Source of the DNA: JAHEJA01 sp965657215
Lineage (GTDB): Bacteria > Pseudomonadota > Alphaproteobacteria > Rhodobacterales > Rhodobacteraceae
Reading direction: 5' to 3'
DNA: 64,000 bases
Assembly (NCBI GenBank): GCA_965657215.1
Contig: CBFHNR010000004.1
Span: 62,001-126,000 of the forward strand
Under the pieces are notes generated by a model that was not told the origin of the DNA, ran no database searches, and saw only the letters and a list, made by a program, of their open reading frames with translations. Both the position numbers and the translations under genes were made by a program. Shown here piece by piece: positions 34,341-43,186 of this stretch. Within the stretch, counting starts at the first letter, position 1, and every line of letters starts with the position of its first letter.

Positions 34341-34370
34341 CGGGGGGTTTGGGGGGCAGACAGCCCCCCA
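34341..34370. repeat. G-rich intergenic palindrome
   Basis: CGGGGGGTTT followed by a 7-bp stem GGGGGGC / GCCCCCC with loop AGACA (34351-34369). No T-run follows on either strand. G-rich elements of this form preceded by TTTGCAAAAATACTC are, from memory, common between genes in Rhodobacterales genomes. It lies between the convergent mmsB and herA-like genes and may act as a barrier or mRNA-stabilising end. Confidence 0.6.
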
Positions 34371-34384
34371 GAGGTCTAAAAATC

Positions 34385-35935
34385 TTACCGACCCTTGAAC
34401 AGTCCGCCCAAGACACCTCGAACAATACGACGCCCCGTGGTGCCGCGAAGCTCCTTGATCAAGGCATCCCCAAGCGCTGCCCCCAAACTATCCTTGCCAC
34501 CACTGCGGCGCGCAGATGATCGTCCAACACGCGCGCCCGAATACCGTCTCGCAGAGGAAAATTCACGCGCTCTAACATCGTCTTCACCTGCCCCATCCAA
34601 GGCCACTTGCCCCTCTTCGCCCTCTCGCGCGGCCTCAGCTGCGCGCTGTTGCAAAATTTCAAAGGCCGAATGGCGATCTAATCGATCACGATATTTCAAT
34701 TCCAAATGCGACCCTGCAATCACCGCCGCACGTTCGGTGTCACTAATTGGTCCCAACTGTGACGATGGTGGACGGATCAATGTGCGTTCAACCACGCCTG
34801 GCACACCTTTATCTTCAAGGAAACTTGTAACCGCCTCCCCGACACCAACCTGCAAAATCGCCTCCTCAGTTTCAAACCTTGGGTTATCGCGATAGGTTTC
34901 TGAGGCCAACCGCAGAGCTTTTCTATCTCGCGCCGTATAGGCCCGCAGAGCGTGCTGCACGCGATTGCCGAGCTGTCCCAAGACATCTTCGGGGATATCT
35001 GTAGGGCTTTGTGTCACGAAATATATCCCAACCCCTTTAGAGCGAATAAGGCGCGCGACTTGTTCAACCTTATCCAAGAGCGCTTTGGGCGCATCATCAA
35101 ACAATAGATGCGCTTCATCGAAAAAGAAAACCAGTTTTGGTTTGTCAGGATCGCCAACTTCAGGAAGGGTTTCAAACAACTCCGACAGCAACCAAAGCAG
35201 GAAGGTCGCATAGAGCCGAGGACTGGCCATCAACTTGTCTGCGGCCAAAATATTGATCCGTCCGCGCCCGTCTTGATCAAGACTCATGATATCTGAGAGA
35301 TCCAAGGCGGGTTCACCGAACAACTCCGTCGCCCCTTGGTTTTCCAAAATCAACAAACGCCGCTGAATAGCGCCAATGGAGTTCACAGAGATATTGCCAT
35401 ATCTCAACGCCAGATCCGTTCGGTTTTCCCCAACCCAAACCAAAAGCGCTTGCAAATCCTTGAGGTCGAGCAAGGCCATGCCGTGTTCATCAGAAAGTCG
35501 AAAGGCGATGTTAAATATCCCTTCTTGAGCCTCGGTCAGCTCTAACAATCGCGCCAGTAGCAAGGGACCCATTTCCGCAACGGTGGTGCGCACGGGATGA
35601 CCTTTTTCACCGAATAGATCCCAGAATGTCACAGGAAATTTGTCGTAAGAATAGGTATCAAACCCAATTTGCGCTGCGCGTTTTTGAAAGGCCTCGTGCA
35701 ATTTGAAATCAGAACGCCCTGACGCCGCAATCCCAGACAGATCCCCTTTGACATCGGCCATGAACACAGGGACACCAGCGGCGGAAAACTCCTCGGCCAA
35801 GATTTGCAACGTTACCGTTTTACCAGTCCCCGTTGCCCCCGCAATGAGACCATGCCGATTTGCGTAGTTTAGCTTGAGAAATTGTTTTTCTGCATAGTTC
35901 TCACCGCCACCGCCGACGAATGCACCCTGTTTCAT
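34385..35935 (-). CDS. HerA-like ATPase, DUF853 (YjgR) family
   Basis: 516 residues from the ATG at 35935 (MKQGAFVGGGGENYAEKQFL), chosen for the AAGGGA 7 nt upstream. P-loop GLIAGATGTGKTVTLQ; Walker B in LVFFFDEAHLLFDD; further KGVGIYFVTQSPTDIP. This is the HerA/FtsK-type ATPase fold. The biochemical role of the DUF853 family is not established; the C-terminus contains low-complexity Arg/Ser/Gly sequence (SSARRYSGARVGRSS). Stand-alone gene with no nuclease (NurA) partner nearby, so it is not a typical HerA-NurA DNA-end-processing pair. Confidence 0.85.
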   Translation of the reverse strand: MKQGAFVGGGGENYAEKQFLKLNYANRHGLIAGATGTGKTVTLQILAEEFSAAGVPVFMADVKGDLSGIAASGRSDFKLHEAFQKRAAQIGFDTYSYDKFPVTFWDLFGEKGHPVRTTVAEMGPLLLARLLELTEAQEGIFNIAFRLSDEHGMALLDLKDLQALLVWVGENRTDLALRYGNISVNSIGAIQRRLLILENQGATELFGEPALDLSDIMSLDQDGRGRINILAADKLMASPRLYATFLLWLLSELFETLPEVGDPDKPKLVFFFDEAHLLFDDAPKALLDKVEQVARLIRSKGVGIYFVTQSPTDIPEDVLGQLGNRVQHALRAYTARDRKALRLASETYRDNPRFETEEAILQVGVGEAVTSFLEDKGVPGVVERTLIRPPSSQLGPISDTERAAVIAGSHLELKYRDRLDRHSAFEILQQRAAEAAREGEEGQVALDGAGEDDVRAREFSSARRYSGARVGRSSARRSGGKDSLGAALGDALIKELRGTTGRRIVRGVLGGLFKGR

Positions 35936-36091
35936 GGCATGTCCCTTAATGCTTTTGAGCTGCAAGCTATAACAAAGATTTGTGCGGTTAAAGTGCCGAG
36001 TTTTGTTTGCTTAAATACGTCCAACAAACGCACCACGTCTTTGCCTCCAGACCGGTAATTTCAAGAACACAAAAAAGTATCAAATTAGCTG

Positions 36092-36198
36092 TTGACCAAT
36101 AAGATTTGCTTTTGTAGCGTGTTGTTAATAAGTCGGCCTGTCCGACGGGGAGAGACATAAAAATAAGAGGGCTGCTAATAATGGCCCTCTTTTATTTT
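36092..36198 (+). ncRNA. Candidate small RNA in the 378-bp gap
   Basis: This is the only gene-free stretch over 300 bp (35936-36313). It lies between divergent genes, yet holds a complete transcription unit on the plus strand: TTGACC (36092-36097), 17 bp, TAGCGT (36115-36120); then a small hairpin GTCGG/CCGAC with loop CCTGT (36132-36146) and GGGGAGAG; then an intrinsic terminator at 36165-36198. The transcript would be about 70 nt. No convincing open frame lies inside. A terminator with no gene in front of it is the main argument. A minus-strand reading is also possible. Confidence 0.4.
36165..36198 (+). terminator. Orphan intrinsic terminator
   Basis: 8-bp stem AAGAGGGC / GCCCTCTT with an 11-nt loop followed by TTTTATTTT. 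On the minus strand the stem is followed by ATTTTTAT, so it may work both ways. Confidence 0.78.
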
Positions 36199-36313
36199 GC
36201 CGAGATTTCAATGAACGTTAGCAAAGTTTCGCCGCTTAACAAATTCATTTACTTGTACAATTCACCTCTATGCTTAAATGTACTTAGAACAGCATCGCCC
36301 AAGGATCGTATTC

Positions 36314-36901
36314 ATGTGGACTAAAATTATTTCAAGCACGGCTCTCTGTCTGAGCCTGACACTCTCTCCTGCATTCGCGCAAGAAGCCTCAACAGCCCCT
36401 GCAGAGCCCGCGCAAGCGCCTCAACCACAGACCGAACCGCAGATTGGGCAACCTTATTTGGGGTCCAACGAAAAAGATTGGGACGTGATTTGCATTAAAT
36501 CTGACCAAGAAACAGACCCTTGCGAAATACGTCAATTGGTTTTGGACCAAAACAAAGACCCTATGATTGAAATCACATTAGAGCGGATTGCAGGGCAACA
36601 AGGGGCTGTTGCAGGGGCGACTGTGATCGTACCGCTGGAAACAATTTTGACGGTTCCTTTGACCCTTGCCATTGATGGCGCCAAAGGCAAGCAATACCCC
36701 TATACGTTTTGTAATTCAGTTGGCTGTATTGCACGGATTGGCCTGACGCAAAGCGATGTGGATGCGATGAAGCGGGGAAAAATGGCAGAGCTCAGCCTGT
36801 CTCATTTGACGGTATCGGACCGGCTTGTGACTATTCCTGTGTCCCTAAGCGGATTTACCGCCGCATATGACAAAGCAACCGTAAAAACAATCGCCAACTA
36901 A
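36314..36901 (+). CDS. Invasion-associated locus B (IalB) family protein
   Basis: 195 residues from the ATG at 36314, which has AAGGAT upstream; the longer frame lacks a signal. Begins with a signal peptide (MWTKIISSTALCLSLTLSPA, then FAQEA), followed by a Pro/Ala/Gln-rich linker and the IalB domain with four cysteines (DVICIKSDQETDPCEI and YTFCNSVGCIAR). Periplasmic. The family is widespread in free-living alphaproteobacteria, so the name does not imply virulence; its function is not known. The stop overlaps the convergent lpxB stop by 4 bp. Confidence 0.85.
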   Translation: MWTKIISSTALCLSLTLSPAFAQEASTAPAEPAQAPQPQTEPQIGQPYLGSNEKDWDVICIKSDQETDPCEIRQLVLDQNKDPMIEITLERIAGQQGAVAGATVIVPLETILTVPLTLAIDGAKGKQYPYTFCNSVGCIARIGLTQSDVDAMKRGKMAELSLSHLTVSDRLVTIPVSLSGFTAAYDKATVKTIAN

Positions 36902-38052
36902 GCGCGGTTGAGATACGACACCACGGATTGCGCGGCCCGTATTCCTGGATTTGGGCCCCCTTTACCAAGTTTGTCCATCGTATCACGCAAAATCGGGTGC
37001 TGGACATCAGGGGTGTTGAATACCTCGACCAAGCCTTTTGAAATGCGATCCGCGCGACAGTGTGCGCCAATGAATTCGGGGATAATACGCGTCTCTGTTA
37101 CCAGATTGGCTAATGTGACCGTATCCACCTGTAACATCCGACCGATGATCTGACGGGACAGCCACCCCATATCATAAGCAATCACCATCGGCGTGTCATT
37201 TGCCGCTAACTCAAGCGACACAGTCCCAGACGCCGCCAATGCCACATGCGCGCCTTTAAAGGCTGCGCGTTTATCTTGCGGCGTGGAACCCGCGGTTGGA
37301 TCAAGAATGATCGGCTTGTTGGCCCAATCTTGGGTCATGTCCTGCACCAATGGCGCGACATGCGCGATTGTGGGAAGCACGATTTTGACATCTGGGTTTG
37401 ACTTTGCAAATTGCTCTAACGTCTCTCCAAAGATCGGCGCGAGCCTGTTAATCTCAGACCGCCGTGATCCGGGTAAACAGAGAATAAATGGAGCATCGCC
37501 CAAATCATATTTGGCGCGAAACTCTGCAACCTCAGCATCCGTCGCAATCTCATCTTCAACAACAGGATGCCCAACAAAGTCACAGCTCATTCCGGAAGCC
37601 GTCATAAAGGGAGGTTCAAACGGCAAAAGCGCCATGACATGATCCACATGCGCCGCCATTTTAGCCGCCCTCTTGGGCCGCCATGCCCAAACCGTTGGCG
37701 CAACATAATGAACCACGGGGATATCGCTGTTTTCTTTGACAATTTTGGCAACACGAAGGGAAAATTCAGGCGCATCAATGGTTATTAAGACGTCTGGCTT
37801 CTGATCCAAAACCGCTTGGGCTGCGAGGGTGATCCGAGATTTCAAAAACCGATATTGGTTTAGGATTTCAACAATTCCCATGACGGAAATATCGCTCATC
37901 GGGAAAAGCGTCTCTAACCCCTCCGCCTGCATGCGCGCGCCACCAATGCCTGAAAACTTGGGGGGATGAGTGGAGATTTCTGTGAGGCCCTTCATCAAGG
38001 CCATGCCTAATTTATCCCCAGATTCCTCGCCCGCGATGAGAAAGACATTCAT
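36898..38052 (-). CDS. lpxB: Lipid-A-disaccharide synthase
   Basis: GT19 glycosyltransferase joining UDP-diacylglucosamine and lipid X. 384 residues with AGEESGDKLGMALMKGL at the N-terminus and the nucleotide-sugar region LPGSRRSEINRLAPIF plus ALAASGTVSLELA. The ATG overlaps the lpxI stop (ATGA). Final gene of the lipid A block. Confidence 0.96.
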   Translation of the reverse strand: MNVFLIAGEESGDKLGMALMKGLTEISTHPPKFSGIGGARMQAEGLETLFPMSDISVMGIVEILNQYRFLKSRITLAAQAVLDQKPDVLITIDAPEFSLRVAKIVKENSDIPVVHYVAPTVWAWRPKRAAKMAAHVDHVMALLPFEPPFMTASGMSCDFVGHPVVEDEIATDAEVAEFRAKYDLGDAPFILCLPGSRRSEINRLAPIFGETLEQFAKSNPDVKIVLPTIAHVAPLVQDMTQDWANKPIILDPTAGSTPQDKRAAFKGAHVALAASGTVSLELAANDTPMVIAYDMGWLSRQIIGRMLQVDTVTLANLVTETRIIPEFIGAHCRADRISKGLVEVFNTPDVQHPILRDTMDKLGKGGPNPGIRAAQSVVSYLNRA

Positions 38053-38855
38053 GGCGTCATCTCTTGCGCAAGGATAAAGATATTATGCGCCTGTGCCGCG
38101 CTCAATACCTGTTCACGATCCAAGATCACCACTGATTTGGGCGAAACCACGATCCCTGAGAGACCTGCGTTTGCAACAGCAACCACTGTATCGGGGCCAA
38201 TAGTGGGCATATCAACACGAAGCTCTTGGCCAAGTTTCGGACGTTTCACAAAAACCCCGCGCGTCTTATGACGCAAATGATCCGCGGTTTTCGCAACAAA
38301 GGACAGCATAGCATCCGTGCCTTGCAACGTCTCAATACCCAGGATCAACCCGTTTTCAACAACCACACCCTGACCCACATCAAGAGTTGAGAGCTGGCGC
38401 AAGGCGTTATCCGCTTTTTCGATATTTCCTTGAACGCTATCAGGTAATTCGCCCACCAGCAAACCCGCGCCTATGGTCAAATCAGAAAGCAATTCATGCG
38501 CGCCAACAACAGCAATGCCTTGATCCTCAAACATCGACACAACAAAGCGCAACAAGCCATCATCGCCCTCTTGAAAGGCCTGCATCAAACGCGGAGCAAT
38601 CTCTTTCATAAAGGGATCAAACTGGCTTGGATCCAACGTGGGGCGCGACATAGCACCCGCCATGACAACACGTCTGATACTGTTCTGGTGTAAATCCTCG
38701 AAAAGACGGCCCAAAGTATTAAAGCTTTGGGAAATGGCCTCTGATCCGAGATCGTGAGACATGCCCTCAAACACATAACACCGCGCCTGAGGATAGGCCG
38801 CAGACAAGGTCACCGGCAACGACCCAGACCCCGCAATGAGTGCCAAGTCAGACAT
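38049..38855 (-). CDS. lpxI: UDP-2,3-diacylglucosamine pyrophosphatase LpxI
   Basis: Alphaproteobacterial replacement for LpxH. 268 residues (DUF1009 family): N-terminal LALIAGSGSLPVTLSAAY, and the C-terminal catalytic domain with KRPKLGQELRVDMPTIGPDTV containing the conserved Asp. It sits between lpxA and lpxB, the position typical of the family. The ATG at 38858 is a second possible start. Confidence 0.94.
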   Translation of the reverse strand: MSDLALIAGSGSLPVTLSAAYPQARCYVFEGMSHDLGSEAISQSFNTLGRLFEDLHQNSIRRVVMAGAMSRPTLDPSQFDPFMKEIAPRLMQAFQEGDDGLLRFVVSMFEDQGIAVVGAHELLSDLTIGAGLLVGELPDSVQGNIEKADNALRQLSTLDVGQGVVVENGLILGIETLQGTDAMLSFVAKTADHLRHKTRGVFVKRPKLGQELRVDMPTIGPDTVVAVANAGLSGIVVSPKSVVILDREQVLSAAQAHNIFILAQEMTP

Positions 38856-38861
38856 CATGCA

Positions 38862-39650
38862 TCAGCTCGGCGTTAAAAAGGAACGGTCACTCGCGCCCAT
38901 GACGAAATCAACGATGTGTTGCACATAGTCGCTTTCGCTTTCCTCACCCAGACGTTTGGCGCGATCATTGAACGTCCCCTCGCCCTGTGCCAACATTTGG
39001 AAGGCAGCCCGCAGTGCGGTGATATCGGCGCGTGACACACCTTTGCGTTTCAGACCCACAAGGTTCAGCCCGTCCAATTCACCACGCGGGGCTTGAACCA
39101 ATCCATAGGGGATCACATCATTGGTCACCATGGTGACGGCACCGATGATAGCGCCACGGCCAATACGCACGAATTGGTGGATACCAGAGAGACCGCCAAC
39201 AATGGCATCGTCTTCGATCACGCAGTGCCCTGCAACGGCTGAGTTGTTTACCAAGATCACACGATCATGAATAATCACGTCATGCGCCACATGACAGCCC
39301 GCCATGAATAAGCCGTCGTTGCCAATTTTTGTAACACCACCGCCCCCTTGGGTGCCCGTGTTCATTGTGACATGTTCGCGGATGCGGTTTCGTTCACCTA
39401 TTATTAGTTCGCTGTCTTCACCGTTGAATTTCAAATCCTGAGGGATTTCCCCCAAAACAGCAAACGAAAATACGACAGTGTCGGCCCCAATTGTTGTGCG
39501 TCCTTTGACTACAACATGGCTTTTGAGATCCACTCCAGATCGCAGCACGACGTTCGGTCCGATATGACAAAACGGACCGATGCGAACGCCCTCTTCAATG
39601 ACGGCGCCTTCTTCGATGACGGCACTTGGATGAATGAAACCGTTACTCAC
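38862..39650 (-). CDS. lpxA: UDP-N-acetylglucosamine acyltransferase
   Basis: First step of lipid A synthesis. 262 residues with left-handed beta-helix hexapeptide repeats (for example VIEEGAVIEEGVRIGPFCHI) and the catalytic His in GCHVAHDVIIHDRV. The start lies 6 bp after fabZ. Confidence 0.96.
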   Translation of the reverse strand: MSNGFIHPSAVIEEGAVIEEGVRIGPFCHIGPNVVLRSGVDLKSHVVVKGRTTIGADTVVFSFAVLGEIPQDLKFNGEDSELIIGERNRIREHVTMNTGTQGGGGVTKIGNDGLFMAGCHVAHDVIIHDRVILVNNSAVAGHCVIEDDAIVGGLSGIHQFVRIGRGAIIGAVTMVTNDVIPYGLVQAPRGELDGLNLVGLKRKGVSRADITALRAAFQMLAQGEGTFNDRAKRLGEESESDYVQHIVDFVMGASDRSFLTPS

Positions 39651-39655
39651 GCATG

Positions 39656-40120
39656 TTACTCCTGTGGAAGGTCCATCATCGCCGTGAATTCAGCTTCTGC
39701 GGCCATTTCACCTTCGACAGTTGCGACACCGGAGAATTTCCAAACCTTCGCACCTGGTTTTCCACGCAGTGTCGTCAAATTCATGTCTAACACATCGCCG
39801 GGAATAACTTTGCGGCGGAATTTGCATTTGTCGATCGACATGAAATAAATCAACATCTCTTTGTCAGCGAGGTTGAGCGCCGTCCCCACCATCACAGCAG
39901 CCGTTTGCGCCATGGCTTCGACAATCGTAACACCAGGCATGATCGGTGTCCCAGGAAAGTGCCCCTGAAAATGCGGCTCATTCATAGTGACGTTTTTGAT
40001 GCCTTTGGCCGAGGCGGTTCCATTGATATCAACCACGCGATCCACCAACAAAAACGGATAGCGATGTGGCAAGATGCGTTGGATGAGTTGGATATCAGCG
40101 CTGAGTAGCTCTTCAGACAT
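39656..40120 (-). CDS. fabZ: 3-hydroxyacyl-ACP dehydratase FabZ
   Basis: Dehydrates 3-hydroxyacyl-ACP in fatty acid synthesis and competes with LpxA for 3-hydroxyacyl chains. 154 residues from the ATG at 40120, which sits 6 nt after AAGGA; the ATG at 40126 would touch that site. Catalytic His and Glu in HFQGHFPGTPIMPGVTIVEA. Precedes lpxA. Confidence 0.95.
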   Translation of the reverse strand: MSEELLSADIQLIQRILPHRYPFLLVDRVVDINGTASAKGIKNVTMNEPHFQGHFPGTPIMPGVTIVEAMAQTAAVMVGTALNLADKEMLIYFMSIDKCKFRRKVIPGDVLDMNLTTLRGKPGAKVWKFSGVATVEGEMAAEAEFTAMMDLPQE

Positions 40121-40194
40121 GGTCATTCCTTACTTTTTTCTGTGCAAACCCCTAGCAACCCACGCAGGTTTGGGCAAGCGATATGGGCGAAAAT

Positions 40195-40746
40195 CTAATC
40201 CTGAACAGGGGTGCTGCCGTCGCCAATTTCTAAATTCATCCGCTCAATAACTTGATCCGTAATATCAATGGAAGCTAAATCCAAAACTACTGTAGAGCGT
40301 TCCAAAACAGCGACAGCCCCATGTTGCGTCATAATTTCAAACATATAAGGGGCTGCGGTTTGGATGAGCTGAACTTGGCTGCGGTTGTTTTCCTGCAGTA
40401 TTGTGTCTTCTAAGTCTTTGCGCTCTTGGCGGATCCGATTGACCCGTTGATCAAAATCAGCCGCCAATTCGCGAAATGCATCAGGTTCCATTTCCTTGCG
40501 CTTATCGCGCAGCGCCATTTCTTCGGTCGAGAGCTCCGCTTCGATTTGATTGTTCTCAATTTGTAGAGCGCGCATGCTCTCATTCAGCTCGCTGAACAAT
40601 CGCTGGCCATAGTTGGATTCGCGCACGAGCCTCACACGATCCACGGTGACGATCGGATATTGTTCAAACTGCTCCTCTTGTGCAGTGACCCCATTCACTG
40701 AAAACAGGGCCAATATCAGAGAGATTATGCCAACCCAATGACGCAT
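40195..40746 (-). CDS. OmpH/Skp-family periplasmic chaperone
   Basis: 183 residues with a signal peptide (MRHWVGIISLILALFSVNGV, then TAQEE) and a long coiled-coil tentacle region (QIENNQIEAELSTEEMALRD). Holds unfolded outer-membrane proteins for the Bam complex. Its ATG overlaps the bamA stop (TAATG). The call comes from the fold features and the place after bamA. Confidence 0.88.
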   Translation of the reverse strand: MRHWVGIISLILALFSVNGVTAQEEQFEQYPIVTVDRVRLVRESNYGQRLFSELNESMRALQIENNQIEAELSTEEMALRDKRKEMEPDAFRELAADFDQRVNRIRQERKDLEDTILQENNRSQVQLIQTAAPYMFEIMTQHGAVAVLERSTVVLDLASIDITDQVIERMNLEIGDGSTPVQD

Positions 40747-43082
40747 TAGAACGATGTTGAAATCGTCAGCTCAAAGAACCGATCAATATCTTGGGGTTGC
40801 TTGTCCAGAGCCTTGGAAAAGTTAAAGCGCAATGGGCCAATTGGCGTTTGCCAAAAGAGAGAGGCCCCAACAACTTGTCGCCATGCGCCATCTTCATAGA
40901 GGACGTCATTGTTCACTTCGGGCAAGGACCATAGGTTGCCAACGTCATAGAACAAACCACCTGAGAGGCCATATTCCTCTGGGATCCCCAAGGGAAATTC
41001 TGCCTCAAGGCGCAGCGCGGCGAACATGTCACCACCCAGCGCATCATTTGCAGTGCTATTCTGCTCACGCGGACCGATGCCACCTGGTTCAAAGCCGCGG
41101 ATGACGCTTGATCCAAGCGTAAAGCGGTCAACAACGCGGCTTGAACCCTTGGTGTAATTCAACATCCCACCTTCGACAGTGGCGCGAAGTGTGACTTCTT
41201 CGTTCCAAACTTTGCGCTGCGCAATGGCTTTGGCCACTGTTTTCACGCTACGGGAATCTCCGCCGATCCCTGAGAAGTCTTGCCCAAATTGAAGCAATAC
41301 TCCAGAATTCGGATCAAGTCCTGAGCGACGCGTATCATAGCTCAAAGTGTAGCCTAAGCCATTTGAGATAACTTTACGTCGACGCGCTTCCCTATTAATA
41401 ATCGCGCCTTGCGTTTGAACGCCAGTGATGTCGTTATATTGTGTGGTCGCACGAACAGAAAAATATGTGTCTTCACGAATTGGAAAGCTCAATGACGGCT
41501 GCAAGATAGCGGTTTCCGTATCGTAAGCCGCGTTCTGATTGTTTGTTTCACGATAGCTTGCGTTCAAAGAAAAGCGCAAATCATTGTGTAAAAACGCAGG
41601 TTCCGTGAATTTCAAGGAATAGGTCTGATTATCCGCCCCACCCTTGATGGATAGGTTCAGCTGCTGACCGCGGCCCAAGAAATTGCGCTCGCTATATTCA
41701 ACAATGCCGCCAAGACCATCATTTGATGAATAGCTGGCCCCAAAGCTCATGCTGCCTGTGGGTTGTTCTTCGACATTCACGTCGATGATGACTTGATCAC
41801 CATTGGATCCTTCGCGCGCGTTGACATCTGCGTTGCTAAAGAACCCAAGTGCGCGAATACGCTCGGCCGTTTGGCGGATGTCGCGGGGATTGAATGGATC
41901 GCCTTCGACGGTGCGGAATTGACGGCGGATCACTTGATCCAAAGTGGCTGTGTTGCCTTCAATGTCGATACGCTCAACAAAAATTCGCGGGCCGCGTTCC
42001 ACAATATAATTGATGTCTAAAGTCAGGCTTTCGTTGTTGCGAGTCACGTCGGGACGAACGCGAATGAAATCATATCCCTTGCGCACTGCTAGACGTTCCA
42101 AACGGGCGATATCCGTTTCTACCGCGAAAGGAGAATACACACGACCCGTTTTAGATTTGATCGCCTTTTGAAATGCCTCAACGTCCACGCCACTCAGCTC
42201 AGTAGACGCCATGATATCACCAAAGCGGAATTGTTGACCCTCACGCACATTGAAGGTCATGAAATAGCCATCACGCTCTTCGGCCAATTCGGCCGAGACG
42301 TTATTCACACGAAAATCAACATAGCCGCGAGATTGATAAAAATCGCTCAAGACTTGTTTATCAAATTCAATCTGATCTTCGATAAAGACGTCGCGCCGTA
42401 CCAAAGCACGCAACAGACCCGTTTGTTTCGTGTTCAACACACGGCGCAAACGGCGATCACTAAAGGCGCGGTTGCCAACAACACCAATGCGTTCAACTTC
42501 GACTTGGCCGCCTTCAAAGACTTCGTAAATGACATCCACGCGGTTGTCTGATTTGCGAATGATCTTTGGAGTGACTTTCGCCGCCAAGCGTCCTGCATTC
42601 GCATAAGCATTGGCAATGGCTTTGCGGTCTTCTTCAACAATTGTTGGGTTATAGACAAATCTCGGTTGCGAACGGATCATGACCGCCAAGGCATCATCCT
42701 TGATCTTGCGGTTTCCTTCAAACACAACGCGGTTGATTGTTGGGAATTCCTTAACCTGAACCACCAAAGTGCGCCCACGCGGAATAAGATCAACGGTTTC
42801 AAATAGTCCGCTTGCGACCAAAGCTTGATAGCCATTATTCAATGTCTCGGCACTTACCGATTGACCCGTTGACACACCAATGTAGTTTTGAATGGTGGCA
42901 TCTTCTATCCGTTTGTTCCCTTGAACGTCTACCGAATTAAATCGAAACGTCTGCGCGATGACAGCCTGAGCCATCAGAACCGTTAACAATGCTGCAACCC
43001 AAAGCACGCTTCCCAAAGTAAAGCGTCGATCCGCAGTCCGAAGTGTTTTTGCATCCACGCGCGTCGAAGTCGTTAAGGTCAT
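40746..43082 (-). CDS. bamA: Outer membrane assembly factor BamA
   Basis: Central subunit of the Bam complex. 778 residues: signal region, five POTRA repeats (the first from FRFNSVDVQGNKRIEDATI) and a C-terminal 16-stranded barrel beginning near GSMSFGASYSSNDGLGG, with the conserved lid motif VIRGFEPGGIGPRE (an RGF-type motif) and a terminal Phe. Preceded by rseP with a 104-bp gap that holds a possible promoter. Confidence 0.97.
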   Translation of the reverse strand: MTLTTSTRVDAKTLRTADRRFTLGSVLWVAALLTVLMAQAVIAQTFRFNSVDVQGNKRIEDATIQNYIGVSTGQSVSAETLNNGYQALVASGLFETVDLIPRGRTLVVQVKEFPTINRVVFEGNRKIKDDALAVMIRSQPRFVYNPTIVEEDRKAIANAYANAGRLAAKVTPKIIRKSDNRVDVIYEVFEGGQVEVERIGVVGNRAFSDRRLRRVLNTKQTGLLRALVRRDVFIEDQIEFDKQVLSDFYQSRGYVDFRVNNVSAELAEERDGYFMTFNVREGQQFRFGDIMASTELSGVDVEAFQKAIKSKTGRVYSPFAVETDIARLERLAVRKGYDFIRVRPDVTRNNESLTLDINYIVERGPRIFVERIDIEGNTATLDQVIRRQFRTVEGDPFNPRDIRQTAERIRALGFFSNADVNAREGSNGDQVIIDVNVEEQPTGSMSFGASYSSNDGLGGIVEYSERNFLGRGQQLNLSIKGGADNQTYSLKFTEPAFLHNDLRFSLNASYRETNNQNAAYDTETAILQPSLSFPIREDTYFSVRATTQYNDITGVQTQGAIINREARRRKVISNGLGYTLSYDTRRSGLDPNSGVLLQFGQDFSGIGGDSRSVKTVAKAIAQRKVWNEEVTLRATVEGGMLNYTKGSSRVVDRFTLGSSVIRGFEPGGIGPREQNSTANDALGGDMFAALRLEAEFPLGIPEEYGLSGGLFYDVGNLWSLPEVNNDVLYEDGAWRQVVGASLFWQTPIGPLRFNFSKALDKQPQDIDRFFELTISTSF

Positions 43083-43115
43083 CCTGCAATCCCGAATAAA
43101 ATAGCCTTTGGAATG

Positions 43116-43144
43116 TGACTAACCCCAAACGAAAGGCTTGTCAA
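43116..43144 (-). promoter_or_regulatory. Possible promoter of bamA
   Basis: On the minus strand TTGACA (43144-43139), 17-bp spacer, TAGTCA (43121-43116), 34 bp before the bamA start. The -35 box is perfect and the -10 box poor. The gap of 104 bp is the largest in the block from uppS to lpxB. Confidence 0.3.
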
Positions 43145-43186
43145 AACCACATATTCGCTTTGGGCCCATTAAGCGAGATTATGCAC

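Noticed and set aside
34395..34895. A 166-codon frame antisense to the HerA-like gene
   Set aside because: Low-complexity Ser/Pro/Arg translation opposite an Arg/Ser-rich C-terminus; shadow frame.
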